A DNA stretch of 64,000 bases from an uncultured Roseburia sp. (lineage in GTDB: Bacteria > Bacillota > Clostridia > Lachnospirales > Lachnospiraceae). Of the stretch, positions 17,803-27,705 are shown piece after piece. Positions within the stretch are counted from its first letter, which is position 1; every line of letters begins with the position of its first letter. The stretch spans positions 34,324 to 98,323 of the forward strand of contig UQNW01000012.1 of the NCBI GenBank assembly GCA_900542495.1, read 5' to 3'. The position numbers and the translations under genes are program-made. The notes beneath the pieces were generated by a model. That model did not search any database and had not been told where the DNA came from. It saw only the letters and a list, made by a program, of their open reading frames with translations.

Positions 17803-19311
17803 TTACTTCATCATATCACATTTGTGTGCCTGCCGGTAGCGGATAAATGATAAAACAGCAAAAAGCAGGATCACGCCGACTGCCATAGTGAGTACGACAT
17901 TTTTTGTGAATCCGGCGACGAGATAGGCGATGACGCAGCAGCCGCCGACTGTCAGAGCGTAAGGAAGCTGTGTGGATACATGGTCTACATGGTGGCATTG
18001 TGCACCGGCGGAGGCCATGATCGTTGTGTCGGAAATTGGAGACATATGATCTCCGCAGACAGAACCGGCAAGGGAAGCTGCGATGCAGACAACGAGCATC
18101 GGATCTGTTTCCGGGAACATGGCGGTAACGATCGGAATCAGAATACCAAATGTTCCCCACGAAGTACCGGTTGCAAAAGCAAGTCCGCTTCCAACCAGAA
18201 ATAATATAGCCGGGAAAAGTGAGGTTGCAGTCATATTGCCGGAGAGCATGCTGCTCACAAAGGCGCCAGCCTCTAACTTTGTACTGCAGAAACCGCCTAA
18301 CGTCCAGGCCAGAACAAGGATCAGGATCGCAGAAACCATCATCTTAAATCCCTGCGGAATACACTCGGCAAATTCACTGAACGTGATCACGCGGCGAGGC
18401 AGGTACAGCAAAAACACAAACACTAACGTAATGAAAGAACCCATCACAAGCCCCATGGATGCATCGCAGTTTGCAAAAGCGTTGATGAAGCTTTCACCCT
18501 CGAAAAATCCACCTGTATAAATCATGCATATAATGCAGCTTGCAATCAGGAAAATGACCGGAAGAACAAGGTCGATCACCTTTCCTTTTGCGGAAATAAT
18601 ATTTTCTTTTACATTTTCATAATCATTTTTGCCGGAGAAAAGATCACCCTTTACAGCATTTTCTTCAAACTTTTTCATTGGACCATAATCAAGACCGGTC
18701 ACACCCATAAAAATCACCATCAGAATGGTGAGCCATGCATACAGGTTAAACGGGATTGTCTGCAAAAACAGAGAGAAACCATCTCCGTTTGTGTATCCAG
18801 TGACTGCGGCAGCCCAGCTTGAGATCGGTGCGATAATGCAGATCGGAGCTGCGGTCGCGTCAATGATATAAGCCAGTTTTGCACGGGAAATCTTCTGCTT
18901 GTCCGTGACAGGACGCATGACATTTCCAACGGTCAGACAGTTGAAATAATCGTCGACAAAGATCACGACACCGAGTGCAAACGTGGAAAGCAGAGCGCCG
19001 GATCTGGTCTTGATCTTATTGCCTGCCCATTTTCCGTAAGCGGCAGAGCCGCCGGCTCTTGTCATCAATGCAACAATAATGCCAAGAAATACGAGGAAAA
19101 TCAGAATGCCGACGTTCCACGAATCCCCTAGCTTTTCCATCATAACTTCAAAAATTGCCTCAATCGTTCCAACCGGACTGAAATTTGTATATAAAAGAGC
19201 TCCGGTTACGACACCAATAAATAACGACATATAAACTTCCTTTGTGATCAGCGCAAGCACAATGGCGATCACCGGCGGAAGCAGCGCCCAGACAGTACCA
19301 ACAAAATCCAT
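17803..19311 (-). CDS. nhaC: Na+/H+ antiporter, NhaC family
   Basis: Polytopic membrane protein of 502 residues with about 11-12 hydrophobic segments. NhaC-family features are DDYFNCLTVGNVMRP, TGTSWGTFGILIPI and GDHMSPISDTT, which contribute the ion-binding acidic and serine residues. It exchanges sodium for protons, or an amino acid pair in some clostridial relatives. Translation starts at the ATG after AAGGAGGAATT. The leader upstream carries a duplicated hairpin and Shine-Dalgarno unit, which suggests control at the RNA level. Confidence 0.85.
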   Translation of the reverse strand: MDFVGTVWALLPPVIAIVLALITKEVYMSLFIGVVTGALLYTNFSPVGTIEAIFEVMMEKLGDSWNVGILIFLVFLGIIVALMTRAGGSAAYGKWAGNKIKTRSGALLSTFALGVVIFVDDYFNCLTVGNVMRPVTDKQKISRAKLAYIIDATAAPICIIAPISSWAAAVTGYTNGDGFSLFLQTIPFNLYAWLTILMVIFMGVTGLDYGPMKKFEENAVKGDLFSGKNDYENVKENIISAKGKVIDLVLPVIFLIASCIICMIYTGGFFEGESFINAFANCDASMGLVMGSFITLVFVFLLYLPRRVITFSEFAECIPQGFKMMVSAILILVLAWTLGGFCSTKLEAGAFVSSMLSGNMTATSLFPAILFLVGSGLAFATGTSWGTFGILIPIVTAMFPETDPMLVVCIAASLAGSVCGDHMSPISDTTIMASAGAQCHHVDHVSTQLPYALTVGGCCVIAYLVAGFTKNVVLTMAVGVILLFAVLSFIRYRQAHKCDMMK

Positions 19312-19440
19312 AATTCCTCCTTGTTTTGCGAAGCAAAATGCGACTGCTGTTGCAGGAGCAGAGGAATTTTGCCTCCTTGTTTTGCATTTCTTGTTTTGCG
19401 AAGCAAAAACTCCGAAGCGTTGCCCCGGAGCCAGTATTCT
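19312..19440 (-). promoter_or_regulatory. Leader of nhaC with duplicated hairpin/SD module
   Basis: Read on the minus strand, a perfect TTTTGC-TTC-GCAAAA hairpin occurs twice (19394-19408 and 19324-19338). The second copy leads directly into CAAGGAGGAATTATG of nhaC. The first is followed by a second GCAAAACAAGGAGG that has no start codon and can pair with a downstream CCTC..CTCC. A further CTCCG/CGGAG stem sits at about 19410-19430. This arrangement suggests a leader that alternates between pairings. Confidence 0.55.
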
Positions 19441-19545
19441 GTAATGAGTATATATGATTTTGTGTGAAAAGGAAACAAAAATTTGCTTTAATTGATAAAA
19501 AATACAAAAGTTTAGTAAAAATATACAAAATGAAGGTCTGCAATT

Positions 19546-20151
19546 CTACAGATCATCAGGCTGTCCGCAAGGTATCGGATAGACAGACGTCATTCCGGTA
19601 GAAATCAGTTTGCTGATAAGTCTTGCCATCTCCTCCGGCGTCTCCTTTTTTCCATGAGCCAGCCATGACTCGATCAGACCGGAACAGCCGGAAACGAGAA
19701 AATTGCTGAAATATTCATAAGTTGGCAGAAAATCAGCTGAATGATGCGCAACCATCCATTCGTGTATGTATTGGTGTTCAAACAATTTCTTGATCTTGAC
19801 AGAAAAAGAAATATCGCCGTTTGGACTCAACAGTGCACAGCAAAGATCGGAGTTCCGGTCAATGATCTGAAAAATTTCGACGAACAGTGGATAGGGAAAA
19901 TCGGGAGTATGATCCGGGTGATAATTTTTGAAGACCTGCTCAAACTGTTCTAAAAGCTCCTGCTCGGTCTGCTCTAACATGTCATAAATATCTTTGTAGT
20001 GCAGATAAAAAGTGCCGCGGTTGATGTCAACAGACTCGCATAATTCTTTTACGGTGATATCCTTGATACTTTTTTTCAGCATGAGGGAGGTGAGTGCGTG
20101 TACAAGCAGATAGCGGGTACGCTTGATACGTCGGTCGGTTTTTGCTTCCAT
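19546..20151 (-). CDS. TetR/AcrR-family transcriptional regulator
   Basis: Regulator of about 201 residues with an N-terminal TetR helix-turn-helix (VKELCESVDINRGTFYLHYKDIYDMLE, about residues 33-60) and a TetR_C_8-like ligand domain. An ATG at 20172 has no ribosome binding site. AAAGGA about 12 bases before the ATG at 20151 (protein starting MEAKTDRR) is better. It is divergent from the MMPL exporter and very likely represses it; repeated ACACnnTGT-type sites overlie both promoters. Confidence 0.85.
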   Translation of the reverse strand: MEAKTDRRIKRTRYLLVHALTSLMLKKSIKDITVKELCESVDINRGTFYLHYKDIYDMLEQTEQELLEQFEQVFKNYHPDHTPDFPYPLFVEIFQIIDRNSDLCCALLSPNGDISFSVKIKKLFEHQYIHEWMVAHHSADFLPTYEYFSNFLVSGCSGLIESWLAHGKKETPEEMARLISKLISTGMTSVYPIPCGQPDDL

Positions 20152-20482
20152 TATAATGTGAGATCCTTTCATATAAAACGTAATGTGATTGTCTGGTATT
20201 GTTTTTCCGGAGTTATGATCAAAAATTTATAATCCTAAAAATTTTCTGAAATAATCAACACAGTGTACATAATATGTCAATTAACAAACAGTTTTGAAAA
20301 ATATGTTTATTGAGTAAACCAGATGCCCTTATTATAATAATGCAGTATAAAATAATCAACACAATGTTAAGTATAATGAAATGAATCAGAGGTACAGTAG
20401 TGATCGTTCACTCAGAAGAAAAACAACTGCTGTTTTGCAGCGTAAGAAAAATGATTCAGATATAACATGAAAGAGGATGAAT
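20152..20482. promoter_or_regulatory. tetR/MMPL divergent promoters and candidate operators
   Basis: TTGAGT (20310-20315)-N17-TATAAT (20333-20338) is a strong promoter for the MMPL operon. On the minus strand TTGACA (complement of 20275-20280) is followed after 17-18 bases by a TGATTAT -10. The 17-bp repeat AATAATCAACACARTGT occurs at 20250-20266 (over the tetR -10 region) and 20351-20367 (just downstream of the MMPL -10). Both copies contain an ACAnnnTGT dyad. The geometry is that of an autoregulating TetR repressor. Confidence 0.65.
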
Positions 20483-23038
20483 ATGGAAGAAAAACAAGAA
20501 AAAGAAAAAGAAAAAGGGAATTTCTGGCTTACCGTCGCTTCCTTTATTGTAAATAAGCGGAAAGCAATCGAAATTCTGTTTGTTTTGGCAATCATTTACA
20601 GTGTTCTTTCTATTAATAAGGTGCAGGTCAATCAGGATATCACATCCTATCTACCGGCAGACAGTGAGACGAGGATCGGGCTGTCACTGATGGAGGAGCA
20701 GTTCACAACTTATGGCAGTGCCAAAGTCATGGTCTCGAATATCACCTATGCGCAGGCGGAAGATCTGGTTGACGATCTGGAAAATATTGAGGGCGTGAAG
20801 CAGATTGAATTTGATGATTCTAAGGATCATTTTACAGGTGCGGATGCGCTGTTTAGTGTGACGTTTGACGGAACGGAGGATGAACAGATCAGCAAAGATG
20901 CGCTTGAGGAAGTAAAAGAGACACTGGATGGTTATGATGTCTATGTTTCGTCCTCTGTCGGTGAGGAGGAGCGCAGTGCAGAGTCTCTTTCGCAGGATAT
21001 GAATATTATTCTTGTGCTGGCGGTTGTCATCATTGTTGCGGTGTTGATGCTCTCCACAAAAGCATATCTGCAGATCCCGGTATTGCTGATCACATTTGGC
21101 GTGGCAGCAGTTTTAAACATGGGTACAAACTACTGGTTTGGAACGATCTCATCTGTCACAAATTCCATTGCCGTTGTGCTTCAGCTGGCACTGGCAATCG
21201 ACTATGCCATTATTTTGTGTGACCGTTTCATGGAAGAACATGAGACGCTGGATGCAGAGGAAGCGGTGAAAGTGGCACTCTCCAAGGCAATCCCGGAGAT
21301 CAGCTCGTCCTCCCTTACCACGATTTCCGGCATGGTTGCGATGATGTTTATGCAGTTCCGGCTGGGCTACGATATGGGTATCATTCTGGTAAAAGCGATC
21401 ATACTCAGCCTGATTTCCGTTTTCTTCTTAATGCCGGGTGTGCTTTTGATTTTTGCAAAAGGAATTGATAAAACCCATCACAAATGTTACGTGCCCAAAA
21501 TTACGTTTGTAGGCAAATTCGCAAATCTGACCAAATACATCATTCCGCCGGTTTTTATCGTGTTTCTGGTATTTGCATTTTGGGAATCCAATCACTGCCA
21601 GTATATATATGACACGAATTCCATTGTCAGTGCGAAAAAGAGTGAATCGAAAATAGCAAGTGAAAAAATTGAGAATACCTTTGGTGCAAGCAATCAGCTG
21701 GTTGTCATGGTTCCAAGCGGAGACTATGATTCCGAGAAAAAGGTATTGGGAAAAATTGAAAAACTGGATTATGTAAACTCGGCATTGGGACTTGCAAATG
21801 TGGCGATCAATGATGATTATATGCTGACGGATAAGCTGAACCCAAGACAGTTTGCAGAGTTGACGGATCTGGATGTAGAAGTTGTACAGATTTTGTATAC
21901 AGCATATGCATACAATGAGGAGCAGTATGGTCCGGTATTTACCGGCATTGATGATTATGAGGTGCCGATCATTGATATGTTCCTGTTCCTGTATGACCAG
22001 TATCAGGAAGGATATGTGACATTAGATGCAGATCTTGACGATCAGCTTACGTCCTTATATGACACGCTGCATGATGCGCAATTACAGCTGCAGGGAGATG
22101 ACTATTCCAGATTTGTATTAGATCTGTCACTTCCGGCGGAAGGGCAGGAAACCTATGATGCGATGGATGAGATCCGGGGTATTGCGGCGAAATATTTCGG
22201 AAAAGACAATGTCATTCTGGTAGGAAACTCCACGAGTGACCATGATCTGGAATCTTCCTTTGCATCGGATAATATCGTGATCAGCGTATTGACCGCACTA
22301 TTTGTTATGATCATCCTGTTTTTCACGTTCCAGTCAGCAGGGCTTCCGGTGCTTCTGGTGCTCACCATACAGGGAAGTATCTGGATCAACTTTGCAGTTC
22401 CGGCAATGCGTGGGCAGACCATATTTTTTATTGCGTACCTGATCGTGTCTGCAATTCAGATGGGTGCAACGATCGACTATGCAATCGTTATTTCCAGCAG
22501 ATATATGGATCTGAAACAGAGAATGCCGATCAAAGATGCGATTACGGAATCCTTAAATCAGGCATTTCCAACTATTTTTACTTCCGGAACGATTTTGACC
22601 TGTGCAGGATTTTTGATCGGTGAGATCGCATCCGATCCGACGGTTGCCTCCATTGGTGTGGCTTTGGGACGTGGTACGCTAATTTCCATTATTCTGGTTC
22701 TTTTTGTGCTGCCGCAGATTCTGCTGTTTGGTGATTTTATCATTGAGAAGACGGCCCTTGCCATGAATATTTCACGTCCTCAGAAGGAGGTTGCCGGCAG
22801 AGTAAGAGTGACCGGACATGTAAAAGGTTATGTGCAGGGAGAGATTGATGCAGATGTTTCCGGTGTATTCCAGGGACAGATGAAAGTGTCGTTAGACTCG
22901 CACATACCGGGCAGACGTGGAGAAGTCACACATGACGATACACAAAACCCAATGCTGCCGGGAATGACGCAGGACGAAAATGTGGCTGCAGAATCAGAGG
23001 TAGCCGTAAAGGAAGAGCAGGAGGAGAAAAAGTCATGA
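20483..23038 (+). CDS. MMPL/RND-family exporter
   Basis: Protein of about 851 residues with the duplicated RND plan: one membrane helix plus extracytoplasmic loop and five helices, twice. Typical MMPL segments are ALAIDYAIILCDRFMEEHE in the first half and GATIDYAIVISSRYMDLKQ in the second, each with the buried acidic residue used for proton coupling. The C-terminal 90 residues form an alternating beta-rich tail (GRVRVTGHVKGYVQGEIDAD) ending in acidic sequence. AAGAGG abuts an in-frame ATG at 20477, so ATG 20483 is the better start. Probable substrate: lipid or drug. Confidence 0.85.
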   Translation: MEEKQEKEKEKGNFWLTVASFIVNKRKAIEILFVLAIIYSVLSINKVQVNQDITSYLPADSETRIGLSLMEEQFTTYGSAKVMVSNITYAQAEDLVDDLENIEGVKQIEFDDSKDHFTGADALFSVTFDGTEDEQISKDALEEVKETLDGYDVYVSSSVGEEERSAESLSQDMNIILVLAVVIIVAVLMLSTKAYLQIPVLLITFGVAAVLNMGTNYWFGTISSVTNSIAVVLQLALAIDYAIILCDRFMEEHETLDAEEAVKVALSKAIPEISSSSLTTISGMVAMMFMQFRLGYDMGIILVKAIILSLISVFFLMPGVLLIFAKGIDKTHHKCYVPKITFVGKFANLTKYIIPPVFIVFLVFAFWESNHCQYIYDTNSIVSAKKSESKIASEKIENTFGASNQLVVMVPSGDYDSEKKVLGKIEKLDYVNSALGLANVAINDDYMLTDKLNPRQFAELTDLDVEVVQILYTAYAYNEEQYGPVFTGIDDYEVPIIDMFLFLYDQYQEGYVTLDADLDDQLTSLYDTLHDAQLQLQGDDYSRFVLDLSLPAEGQETYDAMDEIRGIAAKYFGKDNVILVGNSTSDHDLESSFASDNIVISVLTALFVMIILFFTFQSAGLPVLLVLTIQGSIWINFAVPAMRGQTIFFIAYLIVSAIQMGATIDYAIVISSRYMDLKQRMPIKDAITESLNQAFPTIFTSGTILTCAGFLIGEIASDPTVASIGVALGRGTLISIILVLFVLPQILLFGDFIIEKTALAMNISRPQKEVAGRVRVTGHVKGYVQGEIDADVSGVFQGQMKVSLDSHIPGRRGEVTHDDTQNPMLPGMTQDENVAAESEVAVKEEQEEKKS

Positions 23039-26007
23039 AAAAGATGAGAATGAAAGTGCTTGCCCTGTGTTTTTCCATGACACTGACCGCAGCACCCTTC
23101 GCAGAAAGCGGAGCGCTCCATATACAGGCTGCCACTTCGCAGGAAACGAAAGCGGAAGATGCGAAAAATCAAACAACAGGAGCGCAAGATAAAAATAAAG
23201 AAAAAAAGGATTCAGAAGAAACAGCAAAAAATCAGGTAATCGAGATTTCAGATACAAAAGAATTCGAGGAATTTGTCCGGAATTGTCAGTACGATAGCTG
23301 GAGTGTCGGAAAGATAGTAAAACTTACAAAAAACATTAATCTTTCGGATTTGGATTTTCAGGGGATTGCCTATTTTTCAGGTGATTTTGAAGGTGGCGGA
23401 CACACCATTAGCAATGTGAAGCTTAACGCAAATGGTTCCGATTATGGATTTTTCCGTTATCTCGGAAAAAATGCGATCGTCAATGACCTGAAAATCTCCG
23501 GTGATATCACATCAGACGGAAGTTGCAAAAACATTGGCGGAATTGTCGGAGTAAACTATGGAACAATTGGAAATTCTTCTTTTGAGGGAACCGTAGAGGG
23601 AAAAACCGCAGTCGGCGCGATTGCCGGAAACAACAAATCGACAGGAAAAATCGTAAACTGCAAGAGCAAGGCGGCGGTTACAGCAACCAATCAGACAGGC
23701 GGAATCGCAGGAAATAATGAAGGACTGATTTCCGAATGTATTTCCGAGAGCAATATCAACACAGAGGAATTGCAGACGACAATGGATATTGGTGGCGTGG
23801 ATATCGGAACGCTGAACCTGACGCGCCGCGTGGTAGACCGGAACGATATGGGTGGAATCGCAGGTGTTTCCACTGGAATTATAAGCACATGTATGAATCA
23901 GGGAACGATAGGTTTTTCGCATACCGGCTACAATGTGGGCGGTATTGCCGGACGCCAGAGCGGAAAAGTCATTGACTGTACCAATGAGGGCACAGTTTAC
24001 GGGCGAAAAGATGTGGGCGGAATCGTTGGTCAGGCGGAGCCATATATAGAATCGGAGTATCTGGATGATAAGGTAAACCAAGTGCAGGATTCGGTCAGTT
24101 CCATCAACACGACCTTAAGCAACATTGCTTCGACAGTCAGCGATACCTCAACCGAGGCAAAAACATATATGGATAACCTTTCTGAGCAGTACAATAATTC
24201 GTCCAAAACATTGTCCGAGTCGTTAGATTCCCTCTCGGATTCCATCGGGGAATCAGATCCGGAGGCACAGCAGTATATGGATAATATCCATGATTCGCTG
24301 GATAAAATAGATAGTATCCAGAGAAACAATCGTATTTTAAATAAAGAGCAGACAGAAGCGGTTTCCAAGGAATGGCAGAATATCAACAGCAATCTGTCAA
24401 ACATCCGTGGAACAGTTTCTGATTCCAATAAAACCGCGGAAGACTTTGTGGACGATATTTCAAATCAGATAAAAGAGAAAGATACAAACGGCGATATCGA
24501 TCATCTGACAGATACGGTTGATAATGGAATCCAGTCAGTCACAGATGATGTGCAGAAAATCAGTAATCAGATCAAGAGTATCCAGAACACAGTAGGAGAT
24601 ACCCTGTCGGTGGTGACTGGAAATGATGATTATATCGAGGATATCTCATCCGCAGCCAGTGCAAAAAATACGGACGGCGTTATTTCCGGAAGCACAAACT
24701 GCGGAGCAATTGATGGAGATCTCAATGTTGGCGGTATCGCGGGAACGATGAATATTGAATATGACCTTGATCCGGAGTTTGACATCGATCTCGCGGATTC
24801 GACGAATATTACACTGCGGTCGACAGTAAATGATGTTGTCATCCGGTGTGTCAACTACGGTGAGGTGACTTCCAAGAAAAACTGTGTCGGCGGTATTACC
24901 GGATTAGAAGAACTTGGACTGATTTATACGAGCGAAAGCTATGGCACAGTAAAATCCGAGACGGGTGATTATGCCGGAGGCATTGCAGGAAACAGTGTCA
25001 GTGCGATCGCAGAAAGCTACAGTCTCTGTAATGTAAATGCAAAGGATTATGTCGGAGGCATTGTCGGAAGCGGATATACCGTGAAAAACTGTGTTTCTGC
25101 ATCTACGATCACAAGTGATGGGGAAGGCCTGGGAAGCATCGCAGGAACTGTGTCTGAAGAGGGCGAGGTAAAAGGTAACATTTTTGTAAATGATGATCTG
25201 GACGGAATAGATAACATCAATTATGCCGGAATTGCAGATGAAGCGAGCTACGAAGATATTATGAAGCTTGAAAACATTCCGGAAGGATTTTATAAAGTTC
25301 AGATTACCTTCCGGGCAGAGGATGATGTGGTGGTTGTCAAAACATTGGCATACAATGGAAGTTTCAGCGAATACGACCTTCCGCAGATCCCGGAAAAAGA
25401 CGGTTACTATGCGGTCTGGCCGGATGATATCGTCGGACAGCCAATGACCGAAAATAAGACTGTGGAAGCAGAATACAGCCGTTGGACAGAAAGTATTGCC
25501 GGAGCGGAATATATGGATGCAGACGGAAATCTTGCAGATGCAGATAGCGAAAAAGCAGAGAACGATGACCAAAACAAGAATACTACAAATGTAGACAATA
25601 AAGTGGTTCTCATTTTAGAAGGAAAATTTTATAATGATACAACGATACAGATGGCAGAGTGTGACACAGATCTGCCGGACGGAGATGTCGTGTATGCTTA
25701 CAACTGGAGTCTTGAACATCTGCATGACAAAATGTATGATACAGTAAAAGCACATTTTTATGTGCCGGACACTTCAGGAAAAAATGAGATCTGGTACAGA
25801 GAAACAGGCAGCGACGCATGGACATTGGCAAAAACCACAGAGGATGGCAGTTACCTTGTGGCAGACATTCCATACGAGGCAGCGTTTGCACTGGTACATA
25901 CGGCGGCAGAGCACACCTTATACTATTCCGGCGGCGGTGCAGCGGTTGTACTGCTTTTGATCGTACTGATCATCAGAAAACGCCGGAAGCGTGCACAGAA
26001 AAAATAA
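23035..26007 (+). CDS. GLUG-motif surface protein with C-terminal membrane anchor
   Basis: Protein of 990 residues whose start overlaps the exporter stop (ATGA). It has a signal peptide (about residues 1-32), a charged linker, GLUG-type repeats (about 160-340 and again 540-700; units such as GGIVGVNYGTIGNSSFEGTV), a central segment rich in Asp/Ser/Asn predicted to be coiled coil (about 345-540), a beta-rich C-terminal region, and a terminal membrane helix followed by RKRRKRAQKK. The long coiled part between repeats suggests a cell-surface partner of the exporter. Its biochemical role is unknown. Confidence 0.75.
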   Translation: MKKMRMKVLALCFSMTLTAAPFAESGALHIQAATSQETKAEDAKNQTTGAQDKNKEKKDSEETAKNQVIEISDTKEFEEFVRNCQYDSWSVGKIVKLTKNINLSDLDFQGIAYFSGDFEGGGHTISNVKLNANGSDYGFFRYLGKNAIVNDLKISGDITSDGSCKNIGGIVGVNYGTIGNSSFEGTVEGKTAVGAIAGNNKSTGKIVNCKSKAAVTATNQTGGIAGNNEGLISECISESNINTEELQTTMDIGGVDIGTLNLTRRVVDRNDMGGIAGVSTGIISTCMNQGTIGFSHTGYNVGGIAGRQSGKVIDCTNEGTVYGRKDVGGIVGQAEPYIESEYLDDKVNQVQDSVSSINTTLSNIASTVSDTSTEAKTYMDNLSEQYNNSSKTLSESLDSLSDSIGESDPEAQQYMDNIHDSLDKIDSIQRNNRILNKEQTEAVSKEWQNINSNLSNIRGTVSDSNKTAEDFVDDISNQIKEKDTNGDIDHLTDTVDNGIQSVTDDVQKISNQIKSIQNTVGDTLSVVTGNDDYIEDISSAASAKNTDGVISGSTNCGAIDGDLNVGGIAGTMNIEYDLDPEFDIDLADSTNITLRSTVNDVVIRCVNYGEVTSKKNCVGGITGLEELGLIYTSESYGTVKSETGDYAGGIAGNSVSAIAESYSLCNVNAKDYVGGIVGSGYTVKNCVSASTITSDGEGLGSIAGTVSEEGEVKGNIFVNDDLDGIDNINYAGIADEASYEDIMKLENIPEGFYKVQITFRAEDDVVVVKTLAYNGSFSEYDLPQIPEKDGYYAVWPDDIVGQPMTENKTVEAEYSRWTESIAGAEYMDADGNLADADSEKAENDDQNKNTTNVDNKVVLILEGKFYNDTTIQMAECDTDLPDGDVVYAYNWSLEHLHDKMYDTVKAHFYVPDTSGKNEIWYRETGSDAWTLAKTTEDGSYLVADIPYEAAFALVHTAAEHTLYYSGGGAAVVLLLIVLIIRKRRKRAQKK

Positions 26008-26088
26008 AATGATTTGATGGGATGCGCATTGAAACATTTACATAGAAATGCTATAGTTAGTGCATTCTTTTATGACAGAGAGGCAGCT

Positions 26089-26865
26089 ATGATTTTTGAG
26101 ACACATGCACATTATGATGATGAAAGTTTTAACGATGACCGTGAAGCATTGATCCGTTCCCTGCCGGAAAAAGGGATCGGCAGGATCATCAATGTTGGGG
26201 CTTCGATAGAGACAACAAAGACAACTCTGGAACTTGCCGCAAGATATGATTACATTTATGCAGCGGTGGGCGTACATCCAAGTGACATCAGCGGGTTGAA
26301 TGAAGAGACATTTGCCTGGTTAAAAGAGCAGGCATCTCTTCCAAAGACCGTTGCGATCGGTGAGATCGGACTGGATTATTATTGGGATAAAGAGCCAGAG
26401 GTGCAGAACGCACAGCGTTACTGGTTCAGACGGCAGATGGAACTTGCCAGGGAAACCAACCTTCCGGTGATCATCCATTCCAGAGATGCAGCAGCCGATA
26501 CTATGGAAGTGATGAAAGAGGTTCACGCAGAGGAGATACCGGGTGTCATCCACTGCTATTCCTACTCCAGAGAGATGGCACAGGAATTTATCAAAATGGG
26601 TTACTACATCGGTGTCGGTGGCGTTGTCACATTCAAAAACGCAAAAAAACTAAAAGAAACAGTGGAGGCAATCCCATTGGAGCGCATTTTGCTTGAGACG
26701 GACTGTCCTTACATGGCACCGGAACCGCACCGCGGCACGAGAAACGATTCCTCAAATATTCCGTTTGTGATCGCAAAAATCGCAGAATTAAAAGGAATCA
26801 CAGCGGAGGAGGTCGAGCGTGTGACGGAGGAGAATGCGGGAAGGTTATTCACAAAAGTGTCTTAA
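26089..26865 (+). CDS. tatD: TatD-family metal-dependent hydrolase (DNase)
   Basis: TIM-barrel hydrolase of 258 residues. Metal ligands are seen in ETHAHYDDE (N-terminal HxH), GEIGLDYYW (Glu), VIIHSRDA, VIHCYSY and the C-terminal LETDCPY (Asp). TatD enzymes act as 3'-5' DNases. The longer frame from 26014 has no support; GAGAGG before ATG 26089 does. Its 3' end overlaps the convergent TIGR03915 gene by 21 bases. Confidence 0.9.
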   Translation: MIFETHAHYDDESFNDDREALIRSLPEKGIGRIINVGASIETTKTTLELAARYDYIYAAVGVHPSDISGLNEETFAWLKEQASLPKTVAIGEIGLDYYWDKEPEVQNAQRYWFRRQMELARETNLPVIIHSRDAAADTMEVMKEVHAEEIPGVIHCYSYSREMAQEFIKMGYYIGVGGVVTFKNAKKLKETVEAIPLERILLETDCPYMAPEPHRGTRNDSSNIPFVIAKIAELKGITAEEVERVTEENAGRLFTKVS

Positions 26866-27648
26866 CTCCACAGCATCCTTCCAGAAGCGTTTCGGAATAT
26901 TCTGTGCCTGTAATTCGGGGTTGGTACGTGCTTCGATCGCAATGCTGTCGAAAAAGGTCAGCCACAATTTCTGGAATCTTGCTTCATTTTCAGAATAGTT
27001 CTGAAGAAGTTCGGTATTGATGTCCGAAGCATCTACAAGCATATAATTCTTTCCGGCGCGGTGGACTGCCGCAAGCTGGTGGGTTTCATCGTAAATCATA
27101 AAATTTTCCTGCGGAAAACGATCCGTAAAATGCTCTGCTAAAATTGGCAGGGCATTATTTTTGGGATGAATCGTGGAAAACAGAACGCCGTTCTGCAGTT
27201 CCGAAAAGCGCAGAAAACCTTTCAGGTGGTGGGCTTCGGAGGCTGTGGCTCTGGACAATTCAAAGACACGGTAAATATAAGGATTACTCAGTGAATCCAA
27301 TACACGGGCACCCTTTGGTGAATAAAGTGCGGCAACGATCGTCTGATACACGGCGTTCGCTTTGTCCATCTTCTTCTTGCCGGAAAGATCAATGGATAAA
27401 ATAGCAGTAAGGATTGTCTCGTAAAAATCGTGTCCAAGCTTCCGGTTTAGCGTAGAAACAACTTTTCCGGCTTTTTCAGCGGATGGTGCGACGGTGTGGT
27501 AGTCGCAAAACAGCTCGTAATTATCCGGCTGGCCGGATACCAGATAAATATCAGCGTGGGAGCATCTTTCCTGAATCTTTAATTCCCAGGCATCGTATAC
27601 GCCGGTCAATATTCCGTTTGGTGTGTTTTCACAGATAAATACATGCAT
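26845..27648 (-). CDS. TIGR03915-family (DUF4130) putative DNA repair protein
   Basis: Protein of 267 residues, recognised by its N-terminus (HVFICENTPNGILTGVYDAWE), the central NPYIYRVFELSRATASEAHHLKGFLRF and the FTDRFP..FMIYDETH region. This family is nearly always paired with the radical SAM protein encoded just upstream (TIGR03916), and some lineages fuse it to uracil-DNA glycosylase, which suggests a joint base-repair or modification role; the reaction is not established. An AGGAG site precedes the ATG. Confidence 0.85.
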   Translation of the reverse strand: MHVFICENTPNGILTGVYDAWELKIQERCSHADIYLVSGQPDNYELFCDYHTVAPSAEKAGKVVSTLNRKLGHDFYETILTAILSIDLSGKKKMDKANAVYQTIVAALYSPKGARVLDSLSNPYIYRVFELSRATASEAHHLKGFLRFSELQNGVLFSTIHPKNNALPILAEHFTDRFPQENFMIYDETHQLAAVHRAGKNYMLVDASDINTELLQNYSENEARFQKLWLTFFDSIAIEARTNPELQAQNIPKRFWKDAVELRHFCE

Positions 27649-27705
27649 AATGTCCTGCTCCTGTCTTGAGGAAAATATTCAGGGAAATAAAAGTTTTACA
27701 TTTAT

